Below, in pieces: positions 38,371 to 47,303 of a stretch of 64,000 nucleotides of DNA (positions are counted from its first letter, which is position 1; every line of letters starts with the position of its first letter). This stretch comes from Nakaseomyces glabratus (Eukaryota > Ascomycota > Saccharomycetes > Saccharomycetales > Saccharomycetaceae). The notes under the pieces are model-generated. The model did no database searches. It was given only the letters and a program-made list of their open reading frames with translations, and was not told the origin of the DNA. Where the stretch lies: contig NC_088954.1 in NCBI RefSeq assembly GCF_010111755.1, positions 434,001 through 498,000 of the forward strand, in the 5' to 3' direction. The position numbers were made by a program, and so were the translations under genes.

Positions 38371-39288
38371 GGCTCCCACTCGCACTCCACCATGGCTGTA
38401 GACATGGGCCACAGTACAAATGCATCCGCTATGGCAGGTATGGATATGGGCATGGGCATGATGAAGAACATGCACATGAACATGTGGTTGACTCCAACTT
38501 ACAATGACTACCCTGTCTTGTTTCAGCACTTGAGAGCTGACACAAACGGTAAGGCCTTCGGTATCTTCCTATTGATAGTCGTGGCTGCCTTTGTCTACAA
38601 ATTCATCACCTTCACCAGTTGGTGTCTAGAGGTCCACTGGTTCAAGAAGTGGAACAAAGACTCCAAGTACGCATCCATCTTCCCAGCTGCTAACAAGAAG
38701 AACAATGCCAACGACCCTGAGATCATGGAGGCCCATGTCTCCGGAATGCCAAGAGTTCCTAACTTGCTAAGGGACATCTTCATGCCTTCTTTCACTGACT
38801 TGTTCCACGACTTCATAAGAGCAATCCTCGCATTCATTTCAACCATGATCATTTACTGCTTGATGCTTGTCGCCATGACTTACGTGCTAACATACGTGTT
38901 CGCCGTAGTCACTGGTTTGGCTCTAGCAGAAGTGTTCTTCAACAGGATCAAGATCGCTTTGATGAAGAGATGGGACATCCAAAGAGAAATCGCTTTGGCT
39001 GCCGCCTGCGGTGCTAAAGGTGAGTGCGAATGTGGTCCTAACGACCCAAGAAGCCCAAGCTCAGGAACTTCCACTGAGGAAGAGTACGACGAGAAGCACG
39101 GCGGTCACAACCACAAGGAATTCCGTTCCGCTTCTAACATGGACGATAATTGCAACTGCGAAACCCCAGTCATTGCAAAGTCCAAGCAGGAGAAGAGAAT
39201 CGAAAGAGAAACACTAGAAAATAGTAGGATGCAAGAACAAGCTAACACCATGGCTCCAGACTTGACCCCAGCTGATGGTCTACACTAA
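38137..39288 (+). CDS. CTR1: High-affinity copper transporter Ctr1
   Basis: 383 residues (S. cerevisiae 406). Trimeric plasma-membrane Cu(I) importer. The first ~110 residues are an extracellular Met/Ser domain made of imperfect repeats such as MSSMSS, MMSMSMSM and SMSMPSSM, ending in HSHS and the Met-rich GMDMGMGMMKNMHMNM, which binds copper before transport. Transmembrane segments: TM1 about 141-162 (AFGIFLLIVVAAFVYKF), TM2 about 228-250 with the MxxxM pore motif (CLMLVAMTY) and TM3 about 253-268 (VFAVVTGLALAEVFF). The cytosolic tail has a cysteine cluster (AACGAKGECECG) and a DDNCNCE motif that could bind Cu(I). Codon use is strongly biased. Two copper elements lie upstream. Gene order AXL1-CTR1-YLH47 is as in S. 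cerevisiae. Confidence 0.96.
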   Translation: MSSMSSMSSMSSMMSSMMSSMMSMSMSMSTSSGSMGSMSMSMPSSMSMSMSMHSGMSMDMPMSMSMSMPSSMSMAMDMGSHSHSTMAVDMGHSTNASAMAGMDMGMGMMKNMHMNMWLTPTYNDYPVLFQHLRADTNGKAFGIFLLIVVAAFVYKFITFTSWCLEVHWFKKWNKDSKYASIFPAANKKNNANDPEIMEAHVSGMPRVPNLLRDIFMPSFTDLFHDFIRAILAFISTMIIYCLMLVAMTYVLTYVFAVVTGLALAEVFFNRIKIALMKRWDIQREIALAAACGAKGECECGPNDPRSPSSGTSTEEEYDEKHGGHNHKEFRSASNMDDNCNCETPVIAKSKQEKRIERETLENSRMQEQANTMAPDLTPADGLH

Positions 39289-39940
39289 TTGCCCTTCATG
39301 GTGAATACTTTATTTTCTTTCTTCGATGATCAAAACAAAATATAGACCTAATGGAATTGTATGTTCTAGCTGCAGCTCGCTAATCTATTGCTCCACCTTT
39401 TGTCTCCTCGACCTAATATTATTCTTCAGAATTAAAACCAAACACATTAATATTCAAAATTTATATAATTAAGAGACAGACAAAAGTTATACTTCAGTGA
39501 CTAGATGGCATCAATGCAGTAATTTTTTGTGTATTTTTTTTTTTTGCCCTTAGTACCTTAATTACCGTTTGTTAATATTGCCTTTTTATAATGATATTTT
39601 CTATTTTCTTATATACAGTAACCCCCCAATATCATCATACCTCCTTTTATAATTGAAAACTGTTCGAAGCTCCGAGGTATTATTAATTCCGTTATATTCA
39701 TTGTTTATAGAAAAATAGAGTCAGCTGATCACTTTTTTTTCCACTCTCGGCTCATCTCAAAATCCGAAGGCGAATCAACAACTCATCAGTTCTCTTAATG
39801 AGCAATCCAAGATTCAATTATTTGACTAGAGCTATATATCTTCCTTATTACTTCTCCATTCTTGTTGATTTACTTGCCCAGACTGTAAAACTAATACCTG
39901 CTATCATTAACTGCCCCAAATATTCACAAAATTTGTACAG
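39289..39940. other. CTR1-YLH47 intergenic region
   Basis: 652 bp AT-rich gap with a T13-type tract near 39533-39545. It holds the CTR1 terminator and YLH47 promoter; nothing else seen. Confidence 0.4.
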
Positions 39941-41242
39941 ATGATGCTTAAAAGAGGAATAAGGAAGTCCTATGCGGGAATTACCCCCATGATACGGAAT
40001 GAGGCTGCAATGACTGCCAGATTTGGTGTATATGGCACACTAACAGCCTATAGCGCTCTAGGTAGATCTTTCTCTTCCACGCCTATGTACTTACAAATGA
40101 AGAAATCTGAAACAGAGAGCAAAAAACTAACAATTTGGGACAAAGTCAAGAAGGAAGCACGCCACTACTGGGACGGTACCAAGCTGTTAGGCTTTGAGAT
40201 TAAGATATCCTCCAGGATCCTTATGAAATCGATGACCGGATATGCCTTAACCAGAAGAGAGATGCTGCAATTGAAACGTACCATTAGCGATATCATCAGG
40301 CTGGTACCGTTTGCTGCGTTCGTGCTGATACCATTTGCGGAATTACTGCTGCCTATTGCTCTTAAGATCTTTCCAAATATGCTTCCTTCTACATACGAGT
40401 CTCGTAGCTCAAAGCAGAAGAAACTGGATAATCTAAGGAAGACCAGAGAGCTAGTTTCTGAGATCATGAGAGAGAACAAGACACAATTGAAACCAACTGG
40501 TATCAATGAAGAGCAAAAGACTGTATTCAATAGTTTTTATGAGCATGTGAGAGCTACTGGAGAGCCAGAGTCCCGTGAACAGCTTGTAACAGTGGCCCGT
40601 ATGTTTACCGACGATACGGTGTTAGATAACCTAACACGTCCGCACTTAGTTGCCATGGCAAAGTATATGAACTTGCAACCTTTCGGAACAGATGTGATGT
40701 TGCGTTACCGTATTAGATATAAGATGCTTCAATTGAAGAACGATGACGTGACATTGTACTATGAGGGTCTTGACCAACTAAATGAGGCCGAGTTAAAGAT
40801 GGCGTGCGCCTCCCGTGGTATTAGAAGTGCGCAGGTAGAAGATGAAGTTAAACTCAGGGAGAGTCTGAGGGTATGGCTGTCTATGCGTCTGAAGGAGAAA
40901 ATCCCTTCTACGTTGTTAGTGTTGGCCACAGCCTACAACTATGGTGAGGTGCTACCTACCAATATCGGACGGAGTCCTGCTGACTCCGCCGCGGAATCCA
41001 CGGATAACACCAGCTCGCTCTACGACGCCCTGTGTGACGTGCTGAGCGGTATCCCAGATGAGCTGTACCACGAAGTCAAGGTCAACGTGGTGCACCACGA
41101 CGAGCCCGCACAGAAGCTAAACCAGTTGAAAGAACAGGCGGAGATCATGCGCGAGGAAGAACAACAGGAGAAGAACGAGCTTGTCCATGTCCAGGACAAG
41201 CTATCTCTGGATGAGCTAGACCCTGTCCAGGAGAAGAAGTAG
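39941..41242 (+). CDS. YLH47: Mitochondrial inner-membrane LETM1-family protein Ylh47
   Basis: 433 residues (S. cerevisiae Ylh47/Mrs7 454). Paralogue of Mdm38/LETM1, acting in mitochondrial K+/H+ exchange and membrane-bound ribosome association. The basic N-terminus (MMLKRGIRKSYAG, later SFSSTPMYLQMKK) is a likely presequence. LETM1 features: WDKVKKEARHYWDGTKLLGFEIKISSRILMK near residue 67, YALTRREMLQLKRTISDIIRLVPFAAFVLIPFAELLLPIALKIFPNMLPSTY carrying the single membrane segment, then the matrix ribosome-binding-like domain (LTRPHLVAMAKYMNLQPFGTDVMLRYRIRYKM; GLDQLNEAELKMACASRGIR). The C-terminus is a charged coiled coil. Synteny (CTR1 to YPR127W) selects YLH47 rather than MDM38, whose protein is longer. 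Confidence 0.93.
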   Translation: MMLKRGIRKSYAGITPMIRNEAAMTARFGVYGTLTAYSALGRSFSSTPMYLQMKKSETESKKLTIWDKVKKEARHYWDGTKLLGFEIKISSRILMKSMTGYALTRREMLQLKRTISDIIRLVPFAAFVLIPFAELLLPIALKIFPNMLPSTYESRSSKQKKLDNLRKTRELVSEIMRENKTQLKPTGINEEQKTVFNSFYEHVRATGEPESREQLVTVARMFTDDTVLDNLTRPHLVAMAKYMNLQPFGTDVMLRYRIRYKMLQLKNDDVTLYYEGLDQLNEAELKMACASRGIRSAQVEDEVKLRESLRVWLSMRLKEKIPSTLLVLATAYNYGEVLPTNIGRSPADSAAESTDNTSSLYDALCDVLSGIPDELYHEVKVNVVHHDEPAQKLNQLKEQAEIMREEEQQEKNELVHVQDKLSLDELDPVQEKK

Positions 41243-41280
41243 TTTCTGTTCCCGTGCCATCATCCCCATCCGCCCTCTGT

Positions 41281-41325
41281 ACCTTGTGTACCTTGTGTAC
41301 CTTGTGTACCTAGTGTACCTAGTGT
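41281..41325. repeat. 9-bp tandem repeat, five copies
   Basis: ACCTTGTGT three times followed by ACCTAGTGT twice, 39 bp after the YLH47 stop, so probably transcribed in its 3' UTR. Confidence 0.9.
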
Positions 41326-41969
41326 ATGTTTTACCTATAAATCTTGCATGCTCTACATTACTAATACCCTCTTGATAGGCAGACATGTATATATCTTTGT
41401 TTAAGCCCATTAAGACAAGGCATTCTCTTTTAGATTACTAGTATTTTATTGCAAAAAGGTAAGATCCAAGTGATCTACGCTTATGTCCCCTGTTCCGCCG
41501 CGGGTTTAACGACGGACCAGTAGGTACAACAGATGCCCCCCCAACCCTCTGACTACGGGGTCTTCTACACAGCTTCTTCAATCGCCGGCTTCCTTTGCAC
41601 TGATCTTCCTGCAGTAAACATGCACAAAAAAAAAGAAATACATTTGGAATGTGGCTTCTGCAGCAGTTTCTCAGCAACGGAAATTTTTCCGCACTAAACT
41701 ACCCGTACGACATCCTACTTCAGTATATCCGGCAAAGCAGTCGCATAGAACAATTCGACGAATGTTAGGATCCCTGCGGAACTCTCACTGCATTAGAGTT
41801 TTTCCTTTAATTAATCCCGGGGAGGAGAACTTTGTGGAGCCGTTGCACGGTAGTCTCTGTGTGTTGCTGCCATTACCCCTGAGATACCCCTGCACAACTG
41901 ATTCTTAATTACTGATTTTCGATTCCTCGAAGGTCCTCATCTTTAAGGGCAGCCTTACTGGCCCATACA

Positions 41970-42033
41970 GTGCTATCCATTGCTATCCTAGTGCTATCCT
42001 AGTGCTATCGTAGTACTATCCTAGTACTAGCAC
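41970..42033. repeat. 11-bp tandem repeat (GTGCTATCCTA type), about six copies
   Basis: Imperfect units GTGCTATCCTA, GTGCTATCGTA and GTACTATCCTA in a row, one unit shortened by 1 bp. It lies 147-210 bp upstream of the YPR127W homologue, ahead of its TATA box. Confidence 0.8.
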
Positions 42034-42179
42034 TGTGCCAATCAGCACACGAGTGGGATTTCATGGATTGGGCTGAACTGAGAAGTATAAAAAGGGCCTG
42101 CTATTTCATAATTCTATCTCGTTTCCAATTGGAAAAAGTAACCCACTACAAAATAAAAACACCATAGAAAACAGCAATA

Positions 42180-43238
42180 ATGTCCAAGATTCAACAGATT
42201 AGAAACACCATTAGGAGCATTGGTACCGGTTACGGTCTGATGTCCTTGACCTGGAAGGCCGTTCCTACTGAGCAGGAACAAGCCTTCGGTGCCATGAAGA
42301 AAGCCATTGACCTGGCTCGTGCTTCCAACCACATTGCGTTCTTCAATGTCGGTGAGTTCTACGGTAAGGACCGTGTCAACTTGCACCTTGTCAGAGACTT
42401 CTTCAAGAAGTACCCTGAATTGAGAGAGCACGTCATTATCTCCTGTAAAGGTGCCATGGACTTGTCAGACCTGCACGCAATGGGTAAGTACGATGACGTT
42501 GTCAAGAGTGTTGAGGCTTGTACAGAGGCTATCGGTGGCTTCATTGAAATCTTCGAGCCTGCTAGATTGGACATGGACATCTGCAAAGAAGGCGAAGTGT
42601 ATCCAAAGGAATCCATCCAAGCCCTAAAGGACTTGTGTGACAAGGGTGTCATTGGTGCCATCTCCTTATCTGAAGTTGACGAAAAGGTCATCAACGCTGT
42701 TGCTGCTGATTTCGGCGAGTACCTGGCCTGTGTTGAGGTCGAGCTTTCTTTGTTCTGCGACGACATCCTACACAACGGTGTCGCCAAGGCCTGCAGTGAC
42801 CACAACATGGCTATCATCTGTTACTCCCCATTGGGTAAGGGTATCCTAACTGGTCAAATCACTAAGAACTCTGATATCCCAGATGGTGACTTCAGAAAGA
42901 TGCTAAAGAGCTTCTCCGATGAAGCTCTACAACACAACCAAGAAATTGTCAGCTTCATTAGAACTGAGATCATCGAGAAACGTCCTGCCGGTAAGGAAAT
43001 TACTCTACCTCAAGTCGCCTTGGCCTGGATTAAGCACTGGAATGGTGACAGCAGTTATCCAAACGCTAAGTTCATTCCTATCCCATCTGGTTCCAGCGCT
43101 GCTAGAGTCGCTGAAAACTTTGATGAGGAGAAATCCACCATCTCTGATGAAGAATTCAAGAAGTTGAACAAGTACGCTTTCAACTTCAAGCCAGTCGGTG
43201 CCAGATACGAATTTGTCTCTGACCCAACTAAGCACTAG
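42180..43238 (+). CDS. Aldo/keto reductase, probable pyridoxal reductase (YPR127W homologue)
   Basis: 352 residues (S. cerevisiae YPR127W 345). Homologue of fission yeast Plr1, which reduces pyridoxal to pyridoxine with NADPH. AKR features: an N-terminal TGYGLMSLTWKA, the FFNVGEFYGKD strand with the family Tyr near residue 60, ISCKGAMD with the conserved Lys near residue 88, an IDIFEPARLD-like segment (FIEIFEPARLDM), GVIGAISLSEVDE, EVELSLF, CYSPLGKGILTG and the cofactor loop FIPIPSGSSAARVAENFD near 300-315 (the NADPH phosphate site). It shows the strongest codon bias in the window with CTR1 and GCV1, so it is likely abundant. A TATA box and an 11-bp tandem array lie upstream. Confidence 0.93.
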   Translation: MSKIQQIRNTIRSIGTGYGLMSLTWKAVPTEQEQAFGAMKKAIDLARASNHIAFFNVGEFYGKDRVNLHLVRDFFKKYPELREHVIISCKGAMDLSDLHAMGKYDDVVKSVEACTEAIGGFIEIFEPARLDMDICKEGEVYPKESIQALKDLCDKGVIGAISLSEVDEKVINAVAADFGEYLACVEVELSLFCDDILHNGVAKACSDHNMAIICYSPLGKGILTGQITKNSDIPDGDFRKMLKSFSDEALQHNQEIVSFIRTEIIEKRPAGKEITLPQVALAWIKHWNGDSSYPNAKFIPIPSGSSAARVAENFDEEKSTISDEEFKKLNKYAFNFKPVGARYEFVSDPTKH

Positions 43239-43441
43239 AATAATCGATAATAGTCTTTTCCTTGATCTGACTAAGCATATACATAGATTTCTATATTGAT
43301 TATATTGATTATATCTCTTATATTTTTTAGTAAGTACAAAAAAAATGTTACTTAAAAGTTGTGAACTTCACTTTAGTTGTTTCGAGCAGTCTTAAAATAT
43401 GTATGCAAAGAATATGTAGTGGTTACTTAATGAGCTTTCTT

Positions 43442-44410
43442 TTATGCCACCAATTTGTTTCTTGCTATAATGTTCTTGTACAAAAACAGTAGTTTTCTTA
43501 TCACCCTGACGATTTCATCCTTATACGTGAACAACAGTCCCTGAACGATCACACCCTTTGAGACTTGTGGGATAACACCCTTCCATAAGGATAGGAATCC
43601 CTCGTTTTGATAAATGTGTTGCAAAACCTCTTGAAATGTTTTGAACTTTGAACCTTTACCCTGCAAAGTAATCTTGGCAACGATCAGAGGTTGTGTTACG
43701 AAGGTCGAGATCATCTTGGAGAACATACCTAGAAGAAAATTCTCACCTGCTGAAAGCTGAGTAGAGATCTTCTGGGATCCAGAAAGACCTTTTGCTGTTA
43801 GAATCATACTTTTCAACTTCTGATAACTCCCATAAGTGATGGCAGGGTTGGTGGAAAGCACCAAGGCGACTTTGAAGCCCTTCCAAAAAGCTGTTAGATC
43901 TCCATTACTCTCCTCATAAATCTGTTTGATTACTGCCTTTAGTGAGGCATCCTCACCATCTTTAGTAAGTTGTTGTCTTGTGCTAATAACTGAAATTGGA
44001 TTTGTCACTACTTGAGTCATCGCACCTGCACTCATACCCAATGCCAACTCCTCGATTGTAGAAAGCTCTATAAACTTGGAGTCATCCTTTAGCTGTAGTC
44101 TACCAGCCTTGAACACAAAATAGTTGCTCCTGATCAATGAGTACCAGAAGAAATAAATAAAATTCTGCACAAAATTTGCCGCAACGTTGGTAGCCAACCC
44201 TTGGTAAAGTCCCAGGAATCCTCGCTTCTTGAATATCTTGATTATACAATCAATAACATTCTTGTATTTCTCTTCTTCCTTAGAGTCACCAGAATCTGCA
44301 TTCTTATGTTGGGTCTGTATCAATGTCTTCGCCAAATCCAAAGGATAAACTGTGGTTGCTGCCAAGGAAGACGCAACAGCACCAGTGAATGCACTTTCCA
44401 GAGAGGCCAT
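43442..44410 (-). CDS. ANT1: Peroxisomal adenine nucleotide carrier Ant1
   Basis: 322 residues (S. cerevisiae 328). Mitochondrial-carrier-family protein of the peroxisomal membrane exchanging ATP for AMP, needed to activate medium-chain fatty acids for beta-oxidation. The three carrier repeats show the PX(D/E)XX(K/R) signatures or variants: VYPLDLAKTLIQTQ near residue 21, TNPISVISTRQQ near 136 and TQPLIVAKITLQ near 237. The start MASLESAFTGAVAS aligns with the S. cerevisiae start. Convergent with YPR127W, as in S. cerevisiae. One CGGTGTTAA half-site similar to an oleate response element occurs upstream (near 44591), but without a partner half-site. Confidence 0.94.
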   Translation of the reverse strand: MASLESAFTGAVASSLAATTVYPLDLAKTLIQTQHKNADSGDSKEEEKYKNVIDCIIKIFKKRGFLGLYQGLATNVAANFVQNFIYFFWYSLIRSNYFVFKAGRLQLKDDSKFIELSTIEELALGMSAGAMTQVVTNPISVISTRQQLTKDGEDASLKAVIKQIYEESNGDLTAFWKGFKVALVLSTNPAITYGSYQKLKSMILTAKGLSGSQKISTQLSAGENFLLGMFSKMISTFVTQPLIVAKITLQGKGSKFKTFQEVLQHIYQNEGFLSLWKGVIPQVSKGVIVQGLLFTYKDEIVRVIRKLLFLYKNIIARNKLVA

Positions 44411-44756
44411 CCTTTATACTACTGATCTGAATTTATCCTGAATATCTTGCTGGATGAAATTCGATTAGAATTCACAACGCATTCCCTGCAAGTACAAGGG
44501 TTTGTAATATAACTACCCAATATAATTTCTGCTATATTTCCTGATTTTTTGAAAAATTTCTCGGAGAGGCCATCGCTCGGATGACAAAATCGGTGTTAAT
44601 GCATTTGATCAATGCAGTGCCAATGTTAACTTCTCATAGTCATTTAAATGTTGGGTTGGTTCTTTGGAGACAATGGATCCACCCGTTTAAAGGTTCCTCT
44701 TTTACCCTCTATCAACTTCACTCACTCCACTTTGCTCTCCCCTGTAATTGACTATC

Positions 44757-45335
44757 TTAGAAGCGGACGTCATGAGGATAGCACTTGTGTTTTCTGCCGT
44801 CCTTTCTTGTACTCTTACCTTTATCTCTTGGCATACTCTTACGCATGTCGAACGCGTCCTTGTCATCATTAACCTTCTTTAATGAGGACGGATAGCCGTC
44901 CTTTTGCGAGTTATAATAGCCTACAACTCGCCTAAACACACTGTATCCCAATTTCTCATACAATTTGATCGCTAGATCGTTGTTGCACTTCACAAACAGG
45001 TCAATGAAGTTCACTTCATGTGGATCTGCATCCGTGATAGCTTCTAGTGTATTACAAAGACGTGAAGCCAATGAGATACGCCTAAATTCAGGCGCCACAG
45101 TAACAGCAGTGATATGAGAGTGCCATTCGGGCCCCTTACCTTCTGTCTTTGCCATCATATATCCTGAGTACAAAGCATTATTAGAAGCTGTTTCATTACT
45201 CTTGAAGAACAATTCAGGCCACAGGATCAGATACTCCAGGTAGAATTCTAGCGGGAAGTTCTCTGTTAGAGTGTCCAAGTTCACATTGTTCAATTGGAAT
45301 AGGTCAGAGGGCTCAAATGGGTCTATACTGGTCAT
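44757..45335 (-). CDS. NAT3: Catalytic subunit of N-terminal acetyltransferase B, Nat3
   Basis: 192 residues from the ATG at 45335 (S. cerevisiae 195); the 26 upstream in-frame codons contain no ATG. NatB (Nat3 with Mdm20) acetylates nascent proteins starting Met-Asp/Glu/Asn/Gln on ribosomes. The start MTSIDPFEPSDLFQLNNVNLDTL follows the family exactly; the GNAT acetyl-CoA loop is RRISLASRLCNTLE near residue 91 and a core strand reads VNFIDLFVKCNNDLAIKLYEKLGYSVFRRVVGYY near 120-150. The C-terminus ends KHKCYPHDVRF like S. cerevisiae. A PAC motif lies 134 bp upstream. SCD6, located between ANT1 and NAT3 in S. cerevisiae, is absent. Confidence 0.97.
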   Translation of the reverse strand: MTSIDPFEPSDLFQLNNVNLDTLTENFPLEFYLEYLILWPELFFKSNETASNNALYSGYMMAKTEGKGPEWHSHITAVTVAPEFRRISLASRLCNTLEAITDADPHEVNFIDLFVKCNNDLAIKLYEKLGYSVFRRVVGYYNSQKDGYPSSLKKVNDDKDAFDMRKSMPRDKGKSTRKDGRKHKCYPHDVRF

Positions 45336-45592
45336 CCTGAGTGTGTTGATCTGCTGTAAAACTCTTATTAAAACTGGATATGCGAAGGCTAGTGCACTCC
45401 AACCCCATGTCAATTACTTTTTAGCTCCTTCAGTTTTGGCACTTTTTTCACAAATTTTTCAGTTTGAAGCTCATCGCAATCCTCTGAGATGGAAGTCGAC
45501 TACAAGGAAGCAATTAGTGATTTATGGCATTATACTTTATACTGTAACTTTGAATACAACCTATACATTAGATAATCTTAAAACAAACCTGT
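45336..45592 (-). promoter_or_regulatory. NAT3 upstream region with PAC and RRPE-like motifs
   Basis: GCTCATCGC at 45469-45477 (GCGATGAGC toward NAT3) beside AAATTTTTCA near 45452-45461 (RRPE complement). This pair is the arrangement seen in ribosome-biogenesis promoters. The gap also carries the SPN1 3' end. Confidence 0.55.
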
Positions 45593-46741
45593 TTAACTTC
45601 TCTTACCAGGCTTGGCCAGTCTCGAGGACAATTTCTTATACAACTCGTTGTTGTTCAACGATGAGCCCACACCAACGGTTCTAGCGTTTGTTGGTACAGA
45701 AGTAATGTTGCTAACAGGAGCGTATTTGTAATCTGTAGTGGTCTGTGCAGGTGCTGCAGCTCTGTTCCTTCTTGCAGCAGCTTGTTCGTAAAGCGTTTGC
45801 GCAGACGAACCCTTCGATGCGGAGCTGGAAGGTTTTGATACTTTGTTCTTCTTTCTCTTCGCAGAGTCCAGCGCAGATTTCCTCTTCAGCTTCTCTGAGT
45901 CAAACTCTAATTGCATGATTCTCTTATCTCTATAGTTATCGGAGGCTCCGATGATTGGTCTTGTCCACTCGGCGATCAACTTCTCAGCTAGTCTAGCAAG
46001 CTGAGGCTCTACACGCTTGGACTTGGTATAGAAAATAACCACTCTACCAAGACCACTCTCCTTTAAGTGCTCCGTCTTAATAGGCAAGTCATCCAATGCG
46101 GCAAATAGAGACTTCTGGATCTCAAACGATGGCAGAGATCCATCTGGAAGTGGTTCCAGCCATATCCTCACACTCTGCAAAAGGTTGTTATCCAAAATAG
46201 TGTCTGCCAAGTTAGCCTTAGACAGTATGCTCATGACTTTTGGAAGAAGCTTCACCTTCTGGATGGCGACCAGGGGCTTCTTGTCCTGGCTCTTGTTCTC
46301 ACCTTCCTCTATCCTCTTGTTCAGCGTCTCAATGTCCATCTGCGCAGCTATATTCATCTCGTCCTTCAACCTCAGAATCTTCTCGTCCAGGTATTGCTCC
46401 AGATCGTGCTCATCAGCCCGCTGTCTCCTTCCAGAAGTCTTCTTCAGCAGCCTGTCCAGCCTGTCCTCCAGTATCTGACGCTGGCTCTTGGGATCTTCAC
46501 TGCTGTCAATAGTAACCTGCTCCTCCACTGGAGCCTGCACTTCCTCATCGTCATCATCGCTCTCTATGTGCTTCCTGGTCCTTTCAGGTGCCGGCTCCCC
46601 TGCCTCCACAGTAGACTCCACAGGTGCTTCCACAGGTGCTTCCACTGAGGGCTCCAAGGCTGCCTCCACGGGCGCCTCCACAGGTGCTTCCACTTCCTCT
46701 ACAGGTGCCACAGGCACATCCTTAACTTCGCTATCAGACAT
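45593..46741 (-). CDS. SPN1: Transcription elongation/histone-binding factor Spn1 (Iws1)
   Basis: 382 residues (S. cerevisiae 410). Spn1/Iws1 binds Spt6 and RNA polymerase II and regulates elongation and chromatin. The N-terminal ~60 residues are a low-complexity array of VEAPVE units (see DNA around 46600-46735), then an acidic IESDDDDEE patch. The conserved core (about 120-300) carries the TFIIS N-terminal-like domain with LLPKVMSILSKANLADTILDNNLLQSVRIWLEPLPDGSLP and LPIKTEHLKESGLGRVVIFYTKSKRVEP, LIAEWTRPI. The C-terminal tail is basic and ends SSRLAKPGKRS. Divergent from TOM5 across a 206-bp promoter. RPS23B, found between NAT3 and SPN1 in S. cerevisiae, is absent. Confidence 0.95.
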   Translation of the reverse strand: MSDSEVKDVPVAPVEEVEAPVEAPVEAALEPSVEAPVEAPVESTVEAGEPAPERTRKHIESDDDDEEVQAPVEEQVTIDSSEDPKSQRQILEDRLDRLLKKTSGRRQRADEHDLEQYLDEKILRLKDEMNIAAQMDIETLNKRIEEGENKSQDKKPLVAIQKVKLLPKVMSILSKANLADTILDNNLLQSVRIWLEPLPDGSLPSFEIQKSLFAALDDLPIKTEHLKESGLGRVVIFYTKSKRVEPQLARLAEKLIAEWTRPIIGASDNYRDKRIMQLEFDSEKLKRKSALDSAKRKKNKVSKPSSSASKGSSAQTLYEQAAARRNRAAAPAQTTTDYKYAPVSNITSVPTNARTVGVGSSLNNNELYKKLSSRLAKPGKRS

Positions 46742-46947
46742 TGCTCACCTTGCCCTTGTCTCCCCCACCAATGCTTATACGTCCTGCTTTCCCAGCCAAG
46801 TCTGCTCTTATAGTCCCAAAGTGAAAAATTTTGTTTGTTGCGACGATAAAATTTAAAAGGAAGCAGGACAAGTATAAGAGCAAAGAACAACTTAACAAGA
46901 GATAGCTAGAATACAAACATTAGCAGAAGCACCGAGACTAGGACAAG

Positions 46948-47103
46948 ATGGATATGTTTAACATGGGACAAGGCGAGAGCGAAGAGGAGAAGAAGCTGCA
47001 CCAGCAAAGAACCCAGCAGACTCTGGTGAACGCTACTTGCGTCGCTGCTTTGCTATGGGTCTCCCCTATGGTCTGGAACTTCGTCAAGAGACAATGGAAA
47101 TGA
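46948..47103 (+). CDS. TOM5: Small subunit of the mitochondrial TOM complex, Tom5
   Basis: 51 residues from the ATG at 46948, or 49 from the second Met at 46954, which aligns better with the S. cerevisiae start (50 residues). Tom5 is a tail-anchored outer-membrane protein that assists preprotein transfer to the Tom40 pore. Pattern: a short acidic/basic cytosolic helix (ESEEEKKLHQQRTQQTL) followed by one membrane segment (CVAALLWVSPMVWNFV) and the conserved basic end KRQWK. The motif ALLWVSPM and the KRQWK end match S. cerevisiae Tom5 very closely. Position between SPN1 and the MSS18/CTF4 block is conserved. Confidence 0.95.
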   Translation: MDMFNMGQGESEEEKKLHQQRTQQTLVNATCVAALLWVSPMVWNFVKRQWK

Positions 47104-47201
47104 GCTCAGGACCCATACTCTCGACAAATGTGTCGCCTATATATAACTTATAACTGCCCTTTTGTAAATATTTAAGAGTGAAAAATCAAAAAAATAATCT
47201 A

Positions 47202-47250
47202 AACTTCTAACTTCTAACTTCTAACATCTAACATTTAACTTCTAACATCG
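47202..47250. repeat. 7-bp tandem repeat (AACTTCT), seven copies
   Basis: Units AACTTCT x3, AACATCT, AACATTT, AACTTCT, AACATCG in register. It lies 54 bp before the ATG of the MSS18-position gene and after TOM5, so it is in a promoter/leader. Confidence 0.9.
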
Positions 47251-47303
47251 CAGCAACTATAGCAATCACAGCTAGTTAGACGTTGAGCCTGTGCGTATTT
47301 AAG

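Larger units (their letters stand above)
41243..42179. other. YLH47-YPR127W intergenic region
   Basis: 937 bp, locally GC-rich (41460-41900). Contains two short tandem arrays (41281-41325 and 41970-42033) and a TATAAAAA box at 42086-42093 about 87 bp before the next ATG. The longest ORF (from a GTG at 41651) has no support. Confidence 0.45.

Noticed and set aside
37971..38483. 170-codon antisense ORF over CTR1 with repeated Asp-Ile
   Set aside because: It is the mirror of the TCGATGTC repeats that encode the CTR1 Met/Ser domain; the sense frame has clear homology and transmembrane segments.
41651..41908. 85-codon ORF upstream of the YPR127W homologue
   Set aside because: Starts at GTG, lies in a GC-rich promoter region and resembles no known protein.
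44591..44599. CGGTGTTAA as an oleate response element for ANT1
   Set aside because: Only one half-site; no CCG partner at 9-12 bp.
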